From positions 1,275,048 to 1,339,047 of the forward strand of contig VXAU01003549.1 in NCBI GenBank assembly GCA_013399695.1: DNA of 64,000 nucleotides. The letters run 5' to 3'. This document shows, piece after piece, positions 11,700 through 25,260 of the stretch (position 1 is its first letter; each line of letters begins with the position of its first letter). The notes beneath the pieces are model-generated. The model worked only from the letters and a program-made list of their open reading frames with translations, was not told the DNA's origin and made no database searches. The DNA comes from Formicarius rufipectus. Taxonomy: Eukaryota; Chordata; Aves; Passeriformes; Formicariidae. Both the position numbers and the translations under genes were made by a program.

Positions 11700-12110
11700 T
11701 GAGCTGACAGTGTATTTCAAACGCAGCTCAGCCTCTCCTGCCTTCCTTCTTAATTCAGACATTCTGGAAATGGTGTCATTCTTACCACTCCTCCTATTAT
11801 TTCTGCTCCACACCTCTGGCGCCTTCAGATCTTCCTGCCGCCCATCCAACATGGTCTTTTAATACCCCTCAAGGACTCGCACCAGCCACTGGCATCAGAA
11901 TCAGCTCTCGGCAGCCCAGCACTGCCTTGGAAAGTGAATGTCATTATTATCATTGATCGCCAATGGAGCAGGGGATCTGTGTCAGCTGAAAAGACGCTTA
12001 ACTCTTCAGTATTGCCTCAGTTCACGGCAGTTTCTTTTCTGTCTCCTGATATTTTATTACAGCAGAATCATTTTAATTGGCACATGCTGGTGGAAACAAA
12101 ACTGCATCTG
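11700..12110. other. Candidate conserved non-coding element
   Basis: This stretch keeps about eight CpGs in roughly 330 bases, including GGCGCC and GCCGCC, while the neighbouring kilobases are CpG-poor. It has little low-complexity sequence and holds AATGTCATTATTATCATTG and TTTTAATTGGCACATG, the sort of AT-rich motifs bound by homeodomain proteins. No open frame looks protein-coding. I infer constraint from composition alone; comparison with other vertebrates was not possible. Confidence 0.35.
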
Positions 12111-12113
12111 TTG

Positions 12114-12205
12114 AGGGCCAGATTCTAGCACTCCTGCTCAGGTGGTACAAGTCCCTTGTTCTGGAGTGTGTCCATTGAAATCAAGAGATATGCCCAATTG
12201 TTAGA
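12114..12205 (+). mobile_element. Probable old MITE-like/palindromic interspersed repeat
   Basis: It begins GGGCCAGATTCTAGCACTCC, close to a remembered sauropsid repeat that starts GGGCCAGATTCTGCCACTC and is roughly palindromic. The CCATTGAAATCAA near 12173 matches the central part of that repeat. The expected mirror-image end is not recognisable, so this copy is partial or degraded. Confidence 0.35.
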
Positions 12206-13842
12206 GGTTCATAGGAACACATTGTTCTGATAGGTATTCACTTTTATTCCATAATATGCTTTAAAAATACACACTGTACAAACCATTAAAAAACTCCTAT
12301 TAAAAGTAAGTTTTGCCATAATAGAGCAGGGAAGCAGCAGGAAGGGAACAAAGGGCTACCCAGCACGACACTTATGCTAGCAAACACCAATTCACACCTG
12401 TTAACTACTGTGAATAAAATCTTTGGAATCAGTTCCTCAAAAAAGTCAAAGAAAGAAAGAAAAACTGTTCACTATGAAAGGAAACAAGAACCTCAGGTGT
12501 GCTGCTGAAAGCTTACAGAGTCAGATCAGCATTTATAATCAGTCACTTCTGAGACTACCTGAAGGAATGGAAGGAGAGCACTTGGCAGGTATACAAAGTA
12601 TGCACAAGCACAGAAGAATCCGTCCTCATAATTTTGAAGTGAAATGGAGGATAACCCCACCAGGTCTCGGCAAAGACACAATGTTCTGAACTAAAAGTTC
12701 AACCAGAGCTTTGGTTCTGGGAGATAATTATAAGGCTGCCTGACCTAACTGACCCAGCTTAATGGAATGAGTATGTCTGAACTGAGGAGAAAAGAAAAAT
12801 ATGCAGTGAGCATCAAAATGGGGTTCCTGATCTGTCACTGCTATTCAGATTCCTACGAAAGGAGATGTGTCATTGTCAAAGGCTTTTCCATCAATAGATA
12901 TCAGCCTTCATGGCTACACGCAACCAAGCAGACTATAGAAACATTAGTGAACAAATTCTGATCTCATTTCTATGTCCACAAACCTGGTGACGGTTGCCTG
13001 AAAACTGTCATTAAAGACTGAACTGATTACATTCAGGATATCTGCTCAAGATGGGCATTTTATGGTTAGTGCTACTTGTCAATCTAAAGTCCAATTACAC
13101 ATCCTTACCTTTGTGAGGATCATTGGGGAATATTTCATCAACATGAACAAGCAGGACAAATCTGTACTCTCATTATTAATAATGATATTTCATTATTTGG
13201 AATAGAATGCTCTTGCAGAGAGATCTAACATTACTGAAGAACCTATGGGTTTATATTTTTACATATTTTAAATTAGCTTTACACTAGCCCTGGTCCTAAA
13301 GTGAGCTTAAACAAGAAAAATTCAGCTGTGGGAGCCTGGCTTGGTGAATTTTCTAGTAGTATGGGGCTGCCTTCCACTGCATGCCACTGTGAACGAATGA
13401 CAAGGCTTGTGTATCCACAACCCAGCAATTTTTGGCTCCCCATGCAGTCCAAATGGCCTGTTCACAGATGACACAGCATAAATCCTGAGGCAGTATCCCA
13501 TTTTCCTTTATTTACACACACACGTAGTTTTAAACAAGGGATGCTTCAGCAGACAAGAGCAAGGTACAGTACTTAATGTGCAAATTCAGTTCAGCAGAAC
13601 TCCAACTAAAGCACGTCAGCCTCAAGGGCTTCTCTCTCAAACAGTGATACTAAGTTCTCCATGGAAGGAAACTTGCTGAACTACATTTTTCTGAACTTTA
13701 AAGAAAAAAAGTCCTGATTCTAAACTGAATGAGGGAGTAAATGAATGAGCAACTTCACTGAAAGCAAGCAGTGGTCCTGGTCTATTCTAGGAGAGCTACA
13801 GAGAATCCAGACAACGAAGTCATGACAAGAAAATGTTCCCAC

Positions 13843-13860
13843 TTTTTTTTTTTTTTTTTT
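13843..13860. repeat. Poly(T), 18 bases
   Basis: A homopolymer run directly followed by AAACTC. No retroposed sequence with target-site duplications was seen next to it. Confidence 0.9.
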
Positions 13861-16800
13861 AAACTCTTTTGTTGTAAGAATGCTATCTATCTCAATGGCT
13901 TTATTCTCAGCAGCAAACCTTAGGTTGTTCTTTGAGGACTCTCTCAAATAACCTCCAGCATGGATGTAAAAAGGAAGCAAACCAGAACAATCAAACCTAA
14001 GGTTTACTTTTTGCCATGTTTCTAAGATACCTTTTTGATACTCTGGCCCCTGCCTTCAGCCTCTTCCCAAGTCAGTTTAATTCCCATTTTTTTCTCCCTG
14101 GATGATTCCCTCACAGCAGGCAGAGAGGCACCACTTCCAGGCAACTCCTGCTGTGCATCAGTTGCTCCACTGTAGTCTTTTTCTTAGGGCTCCTTTGCAT
14201 GGCTCAGCCTTCCCAGCTACTTTGGCCTCAATTTCCATGCTTCTATGTCATTCAGTTGTTGGCTACAGTGAATCTCATTTGATTGCAAGCTGACCTGCTG
14301 CCTATTCTGAATAATTTTATATTTAATACTGGGATCTGACTGGGATCTTGCATTTTAAGAGTCCTTTTCTTTCCCTGGAGATTAAAGAACCTTTTCAAAT
14401 TGTCTCATGGTATAACATCAGGAGGTGCCTTTGTTTTGACAAAAAAAATTATCCAAAATAATTAGTATGTAGCTATTACATATCTCCTGTTTTGCTTATT
14501 CTTTGAAACTATGAGTATCTGGGAAATTATGATGTTCCCCTTCTGGTAGAGCAGAGCCTTGACGGACTGACTCATGCAATCTCACAAACTTGGGTCCAGC
14601 CTTATGTTAAAATTGGAAACTCATGGCTCTGGCAAATAAATAAACCAAAAAAGCTGTGGAAAAACCTTGGTCTTTTTAGAACTTCGTTTGTCAGTACACA
14701 CTTCTGTGGATAAGTTTGGGGACTGCAGAGCAGGAAAGAAATGTAGTTCAGAGGAGATTGATCAGACTTGTGGCTGTTTTGTTGTTTACTGGATACTCTG
14801 AACTAGAAGACTAGTCATGAACTAGCTCCAAGTCAGTTCCTTTAAGCCAACATAACTTTTAATCTCTGCTTCAGCTCCTCATCCTCCCTGGCTATACCCA
14901 CATATTTTCCTCTTGTGCAAACTTTTGCCGAGGGAGAAATAAACATATTATTGCAGGTTCTTGGAAGAAAATCTGGGAGACTGGTGAGACAATAGAGGAG
15001 TAGAAGTCCCAGTCTGAATGGGGCCAGAAGGATTATTAATCACATACTTGTGACTCGATTATGCAGCAGAGGAATGTATGCCAGGATGGGTGGGGGAAAC
15101 TGGATGGAGTTTTCCTAGACTCTACTTAAATGTAGTGGCTAGACTTAGTTCCCTAAGACAAGGACCAATCAATAGCTCAGCACATCCTTGGTGTTTCTGT
15201 TAGACACAATTGCACAGTTGTCTTTGACCTTGATGTAGTCAGGATTTTGTCTTTGAGGAGAGATTTATCAACCTTGCCTGGCTTTTTTCATTTGCCAGGC
15301 CAAAATTCATCCCAATATCAATGAAGAACTTTTCTATTTTAACCCAGTCTCTTAATATGACTCTCTGTTTAAACATGTAAGGACAGAACCGTAAGATATT
15401 CCCCATGCAGACTGCTCTTTCTTTGGTTTTCACAACACTTATTTTGCAGGTGTTAACAATTTTTGTCAGGAAATATTAAAAACCCCAGTTACTAAATTGT
15501 ATAAAATAAATTAATTGAAACAAATAAGATAAAGTGATTTAAGAAAGAACACAAAAAAAAAAGTGAGCTTCAAGAACATTTTCAAAGATATTCCTTTCCT
15601 GACTAAATGTTTGAGAAAAATGCCAATATTTCCTTTCTGTACTGGAAGACTCAAAAGGCAAATATAACCATAGTAATTTTAATAGCACACAAAGTAAAGT
15701 TGAATAACCTGCCTTGTCACCTCTATATTAATGGTATCTTATGATATTAATTTTAAAAAGTCTGAGGAAATTAACATTACATATTCATTAGCAGATTACT
15801 CAAATGATTTATAATCTCAGAGGTACCTGTAAGTACTGCTGAAAATTTTTCCATTCATTTCACTGGGCACAAAAGCATAAAATGACACAAAGTCCTTCTC
15901 TTGTTTACTTATACTTCTCTCCAGGTTATGCAATCTTTTCATTCTGCCACCACATATATCTCCTTTCTTTTTGCCCTTAGGATTCCTCTACACAATTTCA
16001 GTATGCTCGTTTGAAGGAGGGAAAAAGCATCTGTATAATCAGTTCAATTTTGAAAATATCTTCCACTTACAACTCTTCCTTTTCACATTAAAAAAATATT
16101 GTTTGGGGGAAATTTTATTTTGTAAGGTCTCAAAAAGAAGACCTTCAAGGCTCAAGGACTATAGATAAGACACTCTCACAGTGCAAAGATTCAGCTGAAA
16201 ATTTAATCGAGACTGGAAGTGGAGTTGGCAGATTGATTTAAATTAGGCAGGCCTGGCTCTATATTGCAAAGTCTATGCTTGCATATCCATTTTTTTTTTT
16301 TTTTTACGCCAGTGCTTCTTTTGGATTCTTAGATAAAAGAGAATAAAGTGGGCATTCTCTACTTGATGCAATTTCACTATACAGTGATTCCCATCAATGT
16401 ATAATTAAAAGTGGATTTCCTTTTGCCTGTTTGGCTGAGATGGGGGAGGGTCTGCATAAACCTGGTTGATGTGAAGTGAACAAAGAGAACTTTCATGAGT
16501 TCTCCTGCAAACAGTCTATCAGTTACAATTCCTAGTGTTCACACTGCTGCACTGTTCAAAAGGAGCTCTAAAAAAAAAGTCAAGCAGGGGGTCCAAGAAA
16601 AATTCAACCCGCATGCCAACTAAGGGAAAGAAAGAGAAGGCAGGAAAAAAACCCTAGCTTTTGTTGTAAAAAGAACTAATGAAGCTGCTCTTAGAACTGT
16701 CCACGGTGACACAACAAGCCTGTGCACCCACACACATTGTGAGAGTGCCAGTCACCCACGGTAATGAGAAAAGGAAACACTGTGGGCAAAGGAAATATAT

Positions 16801-17122
16801 GAATACATTGCTTTTATGGTATAACTGTAGGGAATCACAACGCTGGCCCACAATATCTTGTGCCAACTGCACAAGAAAGTGGTAAAGTAATACATAAGGT
16901 TGTCTACTTATATTTTTCTTACAGACAAGATGGACTGGTGGGGGGTAAAATCCCATTATCATTATAAATTGCTAATTAAATAATTATCAATTAGATGGGC
17001 AGACAGAACTCATTCCAATGAATTCCTTAGAGGGCTTTCAGTAAAGAAAAACAGTAATTTTGATTATTTTTTTTATCCATACTTCCTGCCTAGGGGCTCT
17101 AAATAGAGATGATATATGGTGT

Positions 17123-17162
17123 ATCCCATGTTAGACTTTCACACAGTACATCCCATGTTAGA
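17123..17162. repeat. Pair of 13-bp direct repeats
   Basis: ATCCCATGTTAGA occurs at 17123-17135 and again at 17150-17162. The short interval between them contains nothing recognisable; it may be a local duplication. Confidence 0.7.
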
Positions 17163-20003
17163 GCTCAGGGACAAACACTGAACTTTGGAGCATATATAGA
17201 TCTTTTTTTTTCAGTTTTTCAGATAAATGGCCTTAATTTCACGATATTAATTAGAAACCCAGGGTTATTTCCTAAGGAATAAAAAGAATACTTTGCAGAC
17301 TTTTACATGGCTTTGAGAAATCAGTTTTTTTCCCAAATAACTGACAGTATTTTCTAATATGCCATTGCATTTTTTTCCTTTTTTGCATAATCCAGAATTT
17401 TCTTTGAAATAAAATATTAACCTATGTAATAAAGGTATGCATACAGATGATAGGACTGAACACAGTGCAAGGAGTAGTTTGAATGAACTTTGCTCTCTTC
17501 ACTAGCACCAAACCCAATGCAAAATTAAATCCTATGCATGTAGGTTTAGCTGTCAGGTTTTCAGATCAGACCCTTGGGCAAAAAACTGTTTTCACAGTAT
17601 GGAGCAACAGAATTTATTCTGTCCCTTCCTGTACCCTTTACTTGTTTAAGTCATTTTTCCCTCAGAAGAGGGGTCCCACTGGCTTTAACAAACTTACTTA
17701 GCTATAATCAGCCGTTACTCACATGTACACAGAGTGGTTGCACCCACACTTTTCTTGTCCTAAATCAGTTTTCGAAGACAATTAAAAGCTACAATGCACA
17801 AATGCTATTTAAGAAAGCCTCAGTTGTCTGTGACAAGGAATATTTTCTAAGAACAGAAGTTCTGCAGACTGAACTGAAAAGTCACACTAATGTTTTGGGG
17901 CAGAGCTTTCACTGCCACCAAACACCAACAAAAAAGTGGGGAACGGAAATGGTAACATGAAAGATGGACTTTTAATTCCAAAGCCAGGAACATTTAAATA
18001 TGAATGGGTCTTGCTGCCATCCTCTATCTTTTGTCAGGAAATATGAAGCTCTGGAAGTCCTTTTGTTGCCTTCTTTGTTAACTGTATGAGGCTGAAAGGA
18101 GTTAGATGGTTTGTTTCATTTTCAAGTCCCATCACAATGAGCCTCTCAAAAAATGAATGCCAATAAATACATGAAAATGCTGAAGGGTTCATAAAGGATA
18201 GAAAATTTTCTTTTTCAGAGTCATCTATCACTGGATGACTTACTGGGGCCAATCATAATAAAAACAAACAGTAAGGTAGATTCTTAAGGTTTAAAAATGG
18301 GAATTGAGTTGTAGTACAAAATTGAAGTATCATGGTAGGAAGGTAGATATTTGAGAACAAAATCAAGTGATATAAAGTATGTTTAGCCATATGCACATCC
18401 TTTCGATCCCATTTTGCGCTTTTCCCCTGTTAGTTTCTGGGAGATCATAGAATCCCAAGGTAAGTTCCTCATGGTGATGTTCTCTAATGTGATTTACTTT
18501 GAGGAACACTTAATGGAAAAAGGTGCCTACTACATTTAGTTATTGAGTTTTTGTTCATGGTTCAGGATTGATCCACTTGAGTCTTTCAGCAGGGAGTAGT
18601 TTTCCAGTGTGGCACAGCATGACTCCAAATCAATAAGGTTAATAGATGTGGTGGCCACACAGTCAGAGGTGATGTGCCTGGCATTTTCTGTGCCAATGAA
18701 GAAAATTTCTGATGACGAGATGTCATTTTTGTGCCGGCAGTAATGTCACCCTGATTACCTAGAGCACATAGCAGTTAGTAAGTTAGCAAGACTGTAAATG
18801 GCCCATTAATCTGAATTATCTTTACAGGAACTGTTGCAAAAAATTTTGCTTGCACCCAAATTACTGGCGCCTCTATGATTCTTGAAATACCAGCAGCACA
18901 CTTACTATGTAAAAACAACATTGTTGTGTAAAAGCAAGATACCCCTGGAAAAAAGTAATAATGTGGATGTCAAATCTACTGATGTAATGGGAGTGTGATA
19001 TGTTGGTCTTCCTGCAGTTCTAATTTTCTCTGACTTTTTAAAATATGCAAACTCTTAACAGTGCCTCCCAGATCATTAATGGGTACACGTTCCCAGATGG
19101 TCTGCATTGAGAACAAAGTGTTGGACTGGACGGGAAAGAGAAATCTGTTTAATATTCCAATATCTAAATGTCAGGAAGGCGTCATTCAGAGTGCCACTGA
19201 AAGATGAGCTGAACAGAATACAATTTATGGTGACTTTAGTTAACAAATGGCATTAAGGGAAGAATTTCCATAATTAAATCATTAACTAATATGAAACATT
19301 GATTTCCTCTCTGATGTTACTGTATTACTGCTTGTCAGACTTGCAGACACCCAAAGAGCACTCAGTGCAGTCACCACCAGCAACAACAAAAATTTGCATT
19401 ATGATAACACTGTCAAGCACTATCAAGCATAGAAAGCAGAGCAAGGTACCATGTGCATCAAGCCATCCCTGCCCCAAAGAGTTCATGGATAAAATTTAGA
19501 TGAAAAATGGCAGGATGGTTTCAAAGGACATCTGTGCAAACAGACTGGATAAAATGATGACTTGTATTAGGAGGTTGCTTCCACGCTGGCTTCCTCACAC
19601 TCCCTCTCTACTGCATGGTAACTGATTTGGAGTTAGTCCTAGCCATCTTTACAAGGCTCCTAGATAGTTGATTATTTGAAGAACTAAATTCTATTGCAGT
19701 TTACATGAAGAAATTACATTTTCTAACTGCAAGATTTTTGGGGTTTTTTTTGGCCATATTTGATATATTCCCCTTACCCAAGGAAGTATGTACTGTGGAA
19801 GAAATACAGCACATTAAATAACAGTATTACTTATATTCCAGTATGCTCATTAAACATGTTAAATAGTGGAACATATTAAGTTACCTTGAAAATTCAGAAG
19901 GACTAGAAGGGGCAAGATTAAAGAAAATTTTACGCTGAACAGATCCTCCTTAATTGAGTTGTAATCAGTTAGTATTGATCATTAGTCCTTTCTTTTATCA
20001 GCA

Positions 20004-20039
20004 TGATGAAGATAATGATGATAATGATGACAATGATGT
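20004..20039. repeat. Imperfect GAT/AAT trinucleotide repeat
   Basis: About 36 bases of GATGAAGATAATGATGATAA type. It resembles the microsatellite tails of some LINEs, but the sequence upstream shows no LINE coding match, so I treat it as a simple repeat. Confidence 0.8.
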
Positions 20040-20689
20040 AATGTGTAGCACTTGGATCATAAAGAGAGGATGGAAAATCGTTTAAATGTTTGATAATAAT
20101 TCTTTCTTGAAGGTGATATAGGCTGTACAACATTGTATATTAACCTCAAGTTCATGACAAAGCTTGAAAAGAAGGGGAATAAGCAATTTTTTTTTATACT
20201 TTCTTGGACCTACTCTTCAAGATTTGGTCCATTCTGCGCTAAAATGGAAAGGAGTTATATTTTTGAGAAATGCTATCAAAAAATCTTATTATCTACCTCA
20301 GACTTTCAGTAGGAAAGCAGTTCTTTTGCCAGTTAAGCATTCAAAAATCATGTCTCATTTGAATAAATTAACATATTTTGTGGTAAAAATTAATTCCAAG
20401 GAAGGAACAATAAATAGGAAAGCAATTTAAATTGTGTATTTTACAGGGGAGGGGAAAAAAAAAGAAAACCCAACATTGTCATGCGTATGACAGCTCAGCT
20501 AATTTGATGGGCTTTGATGTTAATTTAGGGTTTACTTTAATTTCAAAACATATTTTTTCACTTAATAAGGGAAACAAAAGAAACTTTCAACCAGTTTGTT
20601 ATCTGGGAATGTTTTGGCTTCTCAAATGTGAGAACATGATTGTTTTTATTTCCAGGAGGAGATAATAACACTGAAGCAATAAAAAAGAG

Positions 20690-21460
20690 TCAAGGCAGCT
20701 TGCACAGCACAGGAAGTTCACAGCCAGAGACTTAATTTCCCACACAATGTACTGTGCAATGGGCCCATTAACATAGATGAATAGGCTCTTTAAAGGTTTT
20801 TTTTTTTTCCAGATATGCAGCTGCCGCTGAATGGTGCTATGTTAATAAGGTACTCACTTGCCTATTCTTCAGGTACTCTGGCATTCTCTACCTAGGTAAT
20901 CTCCATATAGGAAAAGCCATTAGGGGTTGTATCTCCTACCACACCTTCAATTATTTTAACACCTGCACTGATAATCCAGGCAAGGTAAACTGGTAGGGGG
21001 CTGAGGGTCTAAGTCCATCCTATTTCCCCTCCAAAGTCACATCTCAGGGGGAGGGGCTGAAGGAGAGGGGAGAACGACAAAAAGTAAAGTCACTTTTATT
21101 ACACATCAGTGGGAACATTCTGAAAAAGCTTTCATGCCTAGGAAATTGTTATTTCTTCAAACAACTGACAGCCTGCAGAGGAAACTCTAATGGAAATCCA
21201 GCTCATGCATTGTTATGCATGGCCCTCATGTAGATACATGGGGGTGGATTAAGTTAGCTTCCAAAGGGTCTATTGTGTGCACATTAATTTGCAGTGCTCT
21301 TGATATTTGTTTGAAGGTTTTACAACCTTTGTGTTTACTTAGATGCACTGTATCCTAGGTTTGTTTATTTCCTTCCACAATCTCTTATTACCCAGTTAAT
21401 GTTACATTTATCTTTATTAACTTTCAATACATTGCTGTAAGTCACAGAAAAGGAAATAAT
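20690..21460. other. Candidate conserved non-coding element
   Basis: A complex stretch containing TATGTTAATAAGG, CAATTATTTTAACACCTGC (T-box-like CACCTGC overlap) and a SOX/POU-like composite at 21208-21220. It holds a purine-rich GGGGGAGGGG segment near 21050 and lacks interspersed repeats apart from a T run near 20800. No frame looks coding. Regulatory function is inferred from motif content only. Confidence 0.3.
21208..21220 (+). promoter_or_regulatory. SOX-POU composite-like motif
   Basis: CATTGTTATGCAT matches the first 12 positions of the established SOX2-OCT4 composite CATTGTTATGCAAAT, with the last bases of the POU half changed. Adjacent ATGCAT repeats add further POU-like sites. A 12-base match will occur by chance now and then in a vertebrate genome, so occupancy is unproven. 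Confidence 0.3.
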
Positions 21461-23267
21461 TACAACCACATTCAAATGTACTAGATTCAGAGGAGAAGAG
21501 TTTTTGTTTTGTTTTGTTGTATTGTTTTTTTTTTTTTTCTTTTTTCTCTTTCATTCCTGGTCAGTTTTGCCTTTTACATCTGTTAAAACGGTGACCTTCT
21601 TTATAAAGTCTGTGGAGTAAAAGCATAAGAACTGTGTCATTTATTATTATTATACGAATATTAATCTATAAAGAAATATTCCCTTTGTCATATGTGACAA
21701 ATAAAGAAACAAATCAGTAGTCTTCTAAGAGAATCTGACACTGATACAATTACCTCTTACTACACAGGGATATAAGAATCAAAAATGCACATACCATTCT
21801 TCATCATCTCAAACTTTCCACTGTTTCTTCAGAATCCATCAGAAATTTGTTGCTACCACACACAGCTCTTCTTCTCCTAATATTAATGCAAAATACAAAC
21901 ACGACTTTTCCTATGCTGCCTTAACTTGTATTCTTGTTTTCCTGTAAAGATTTGCATATTCTATAGAAATGCATTTTTGCAAATTCAACTTTTCAGTGAG
22001 GTTTATATTCAGAAGAAACTAATGGATTTTTATTTGAACTTGTCAGGGATGTCTAGGAGTGTCAGTTTTTCAACACAGAACTAAGAACTCAAAGTAACTT
22101 GTACATTCAAAGGAAGCTATGATCCTAATTTGAACTAAAGGGCTCAATTGAATAAAAATACCTTATGCTCAAGTAACTCAACTTATGTGTGGCTCCTTCC
22201 CCTCTCCCTTTCTATGGAAGTCAATCAATTAGACATTTCTGTATTTTAATAACACAAAAGGGTTTCTTGTGGAAAGAAATAAGTGCCTGACTTACTGTAA
22301 TTAGGGTCTGAGTAATAACAATTGCACAGTTTATTAAATTCCCCCTCCCTGCTCGACACTAAGAGAAGATCTCCTAAAACTGCAAAAAGTTTTGAATTCA
22401 GATTTTGATGCTACACAATGGATAAAAGAAAAGAAATTACTTTAGGGCTCACTCATTAGGACAGAACAGCAGAAACAGCTGCCTCTAGATCTGCTTGCTT
22501 GTTAAGCTGGGGGAGTCTATTTGTAACCTGTCTCAGACTGAGAAAGAACTGCAAACCCAATGGCAGGAGCAAGTGACCTCAGCTGTTGAAGAAGTGGAGA
22601 TCTTAATCCCACTTTCTGTGCTCAGGATCTTTTCTAATATCCTAGGAAATGGTAATGGGGGATAGAAGGAACTGCATTTCACATGCCTATTTGAAGTACT
22701 GTGATACTATTGGCATTGTAGCACAGCCTCCTCTAGAACACGTGAAACAATGGCTGGTTCAGAGAATACAAATCTAGTGCTTCTGTTTGTCTTGTTTTAT
22801 AATAAAAGGAAAGGTAACAGAGAGATGCAAACTCAAAACCAATAAAAGGAACCCCTTTTGTCTCTCACCTTGGATATTTAGGCTGTCAATATGCAATATC
22901 ATGTTATTTCACCCAAGTTAGATTAAATCCAACAGAATAAATAGAAATCTGATGCTTTTATGGTACAAGGAATTCAAGCATTACAATAGTTAATTTGAAT
23001 TACTGGGAAATAAGAAGTGACATGGGTCGAATCAATGTAGTCCTCATTTGCTATCACAAAAATCCATGTCTTCAACTGAATAGCTCAATCCTGGCTCCTG
23101 CCAGAGCTATGGTGCTACAATATATACACACTTCCCCTCTCACAATATATCAATTCTTCCTTTGCAGCATTCCTAATAATATCCCTCACCTTTAGTCACC
23201 ATTGGGTTGTAGTCACAGATTTTTTTTTCAGAGAAACTATAAGAACTAGAGAGCAGAAAGTGTTTGA

Positions 23268-23298
23268 GTGTGTATGTGTGTGTGTTTTTTTTTTTTTT
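23268..23298. repeat. (TG)n followed by poly(T)
   Basis: An imperfect TG microsatellite (about nine units with one interruption) runs directly into 14 T. Confidence 0.85.
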
Positions 23299-25241
23299 CT
23301 TTACCTTTGGTTGTTTTATATTTATATTTATATTTTTTAAAGATAGACAACTTGAAAGTTTTCCCTTTTAAATAAAGAACTGTGTAAATATTATATAGCC
23401 TAATTTGCTTTCATAAAAGCTGGTAAAGCTCTTCTTCAGTGTCCATGAAAGATTCCCACAAGTTATTAAGGACTTTAATATTAAGATAAAAAAAAATACT
23501 TCTACCCACCCAGCAATACCCATCTCTCCATTAAAAGGGAGAATGGGTGCCAGGACTTAGTGCTGCCATCAGGCAGAGATTGCAGGCTTTTCTTTATTAC
23601 TTTTGCAACTGTGAAAACATTTTTGATCTCTGATCGCATTTCTGTAATGACACATAATATTCTGTGGGTTTGTTGACAACAAAGTCTTTACAGGCACATG
23701 AAACAACCACCTATCTGTATATTTCATAAACATTAACATATACTCTGTGTATATACTTCTCTAGCAAAGCAGCTATTTATTTAATATATGAGGTATGAGC
23801 ATACTTAACTTGGTGCATGTTAATTCTGTGCTTTTTTTTATATCCTCCCCATATTTCTCAAGAGGAGTCATTTACAAAGAATACATTACACACCTGAAAC
23901 CATCTCCTTCATTTTTTAGCTGTGTCTTCTTTAAGCCATCATTCCAAAAAATTTGTGGTCTGAAATTTGATAATGAATGCTCAGTGTATTATTGAAGGAG
24001 TTTGATTTTCTTCTGGTTTCAAAGTGTGCACGGTACTTTGGCTAGGTCTCCACCAAGCCCTTGACAAGCTAAGGAAGGATAATCTACGCCAGTGCTAAGA
24101 GTAACTCAAGATGCCCTCACAACATCATGGGGAGGTGTAGGACAGACCAGACCAATTCCCATCATTACTGAAATCTTTCAAGTAGTTATGGAGATGGCTG
24201 TATCACCACTTTTCCGTCTATCTGGAGCCAATCAGGAGTAGGCAAAATGAACAGTATCTTTAATTTTGTGCACCCTTTAAAGGTCAGTCTATCTCATAAT
24301 CTCCTTCTGGCTCATATAATATTGAATATTGAATGAATACCTGGAGTTACCTGTGGTAGGGAGAAGAAGAAAGTCAACAATTTCCTGATCAGAAAATGTG
24401 CATGTAGCATTAACCTTCCAAATATGTTATCCTTTCAAGGTCTCTCAATATGAACAGTTGACATGGGGAAACCAGGAGAACTGGTGACAGACACTGTACT
24501 GTGGTGGAAGCAGAGGAAAGTAAATTAAGCTACACATTTGTACATCTGAGATAGTAAAAGACACTCTTCAAAGCTGAGAAGTAATCAATCAGAAGTTTGT
24601 TACCAGCCCAGAAAAACTATAGGTGCTCTTTAGAGAGCAAAAGTGTTTGGAAAGAAGCTAGTCAAGCAGAAGAAAAAATTTAATGAGAAGCATTGTAAGG
24701 AAAAAGTAAACATAAAACCAGGAAAACAAGGTCTCAAAGCAATGGAAACAACAGAAGAATAATAAATACCTGTGCAAAGCAAAGCATAAATTATAGGAAC
24801 AGGGTGTATGGGTGACAATGAAAAACAAAAAGAGGGCAATAAGATGATACCTGTCTTGTCTGAAGAATATTACTCTGCCAGAAAAAAGTAAAACCTATTT
24901 TCTTTAGACTTATATGAATTAGAATAAAATATGTAATTCTGTCTCTGATTACTTCCTTCTGTGTTCATATACTCATTGCTTAGGGTCCCGAGTACCTTGT
25001 TAACCAGGGTAGATCATCACAGAAGCCCATCAGACACTGACCTGCTGAGCACAAGTCCTTTCTGGGTGCACCGTGCTGCAGTCACACCATCTGTAAGCTG
25101 GGACTATTGAAGGTTTCACCAAACAAAAAACAGGAAGAATAACGGTGATACCAGACAAGCAAGGGGAGTGCTAGCCAGGGCCCTCTGCTCACCAAGAACA
25201 TTAAGGTTCTCACGTTCTGTTTTGTTCGGAGTCTGGATATT

Positions 25242-25260
25242 ACAACACACACACACACAA
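25242..25260. repeat. (AC)n microsatellite
   Basis: About eight AC units, nearly uninterrupted. Confidence 0.85.

Larger units (their letters stand above)
12206..20679. other. Unannotated DNA, no gene recognised
   Basis: Several frames of 60 to 130 codons occur, such as 17574-17960 plus (128 codons), none with a recognisable domain. The stretch holds T runs at 13843-13860 and near 16291, a small direct repeat at 17123-17162 and a GAT/AAT tract at 20004-20039. I see no CR1, tRNA or splice-bounded exon. Confidence 0.5.

Noticed and set aside
17574..17960. 128-codon plus-strand frame
   Set aside because: No family resemblance; its start lies inside another unrelated frame and composition equals the background.
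18447..18470. ATCATAGAATCCCAAGG resembling the reverse of a CR1 terminus
   Set aside because: Only about 17 bases fit and the expected adjoining CR1 3' sequence is absent.
20004..20039. GAT-rich tract as a possible LINE 3' tail like that at 8159
   Set aside because: No LINE coding sequence upstream on the plus strand and no flanking duplication found.
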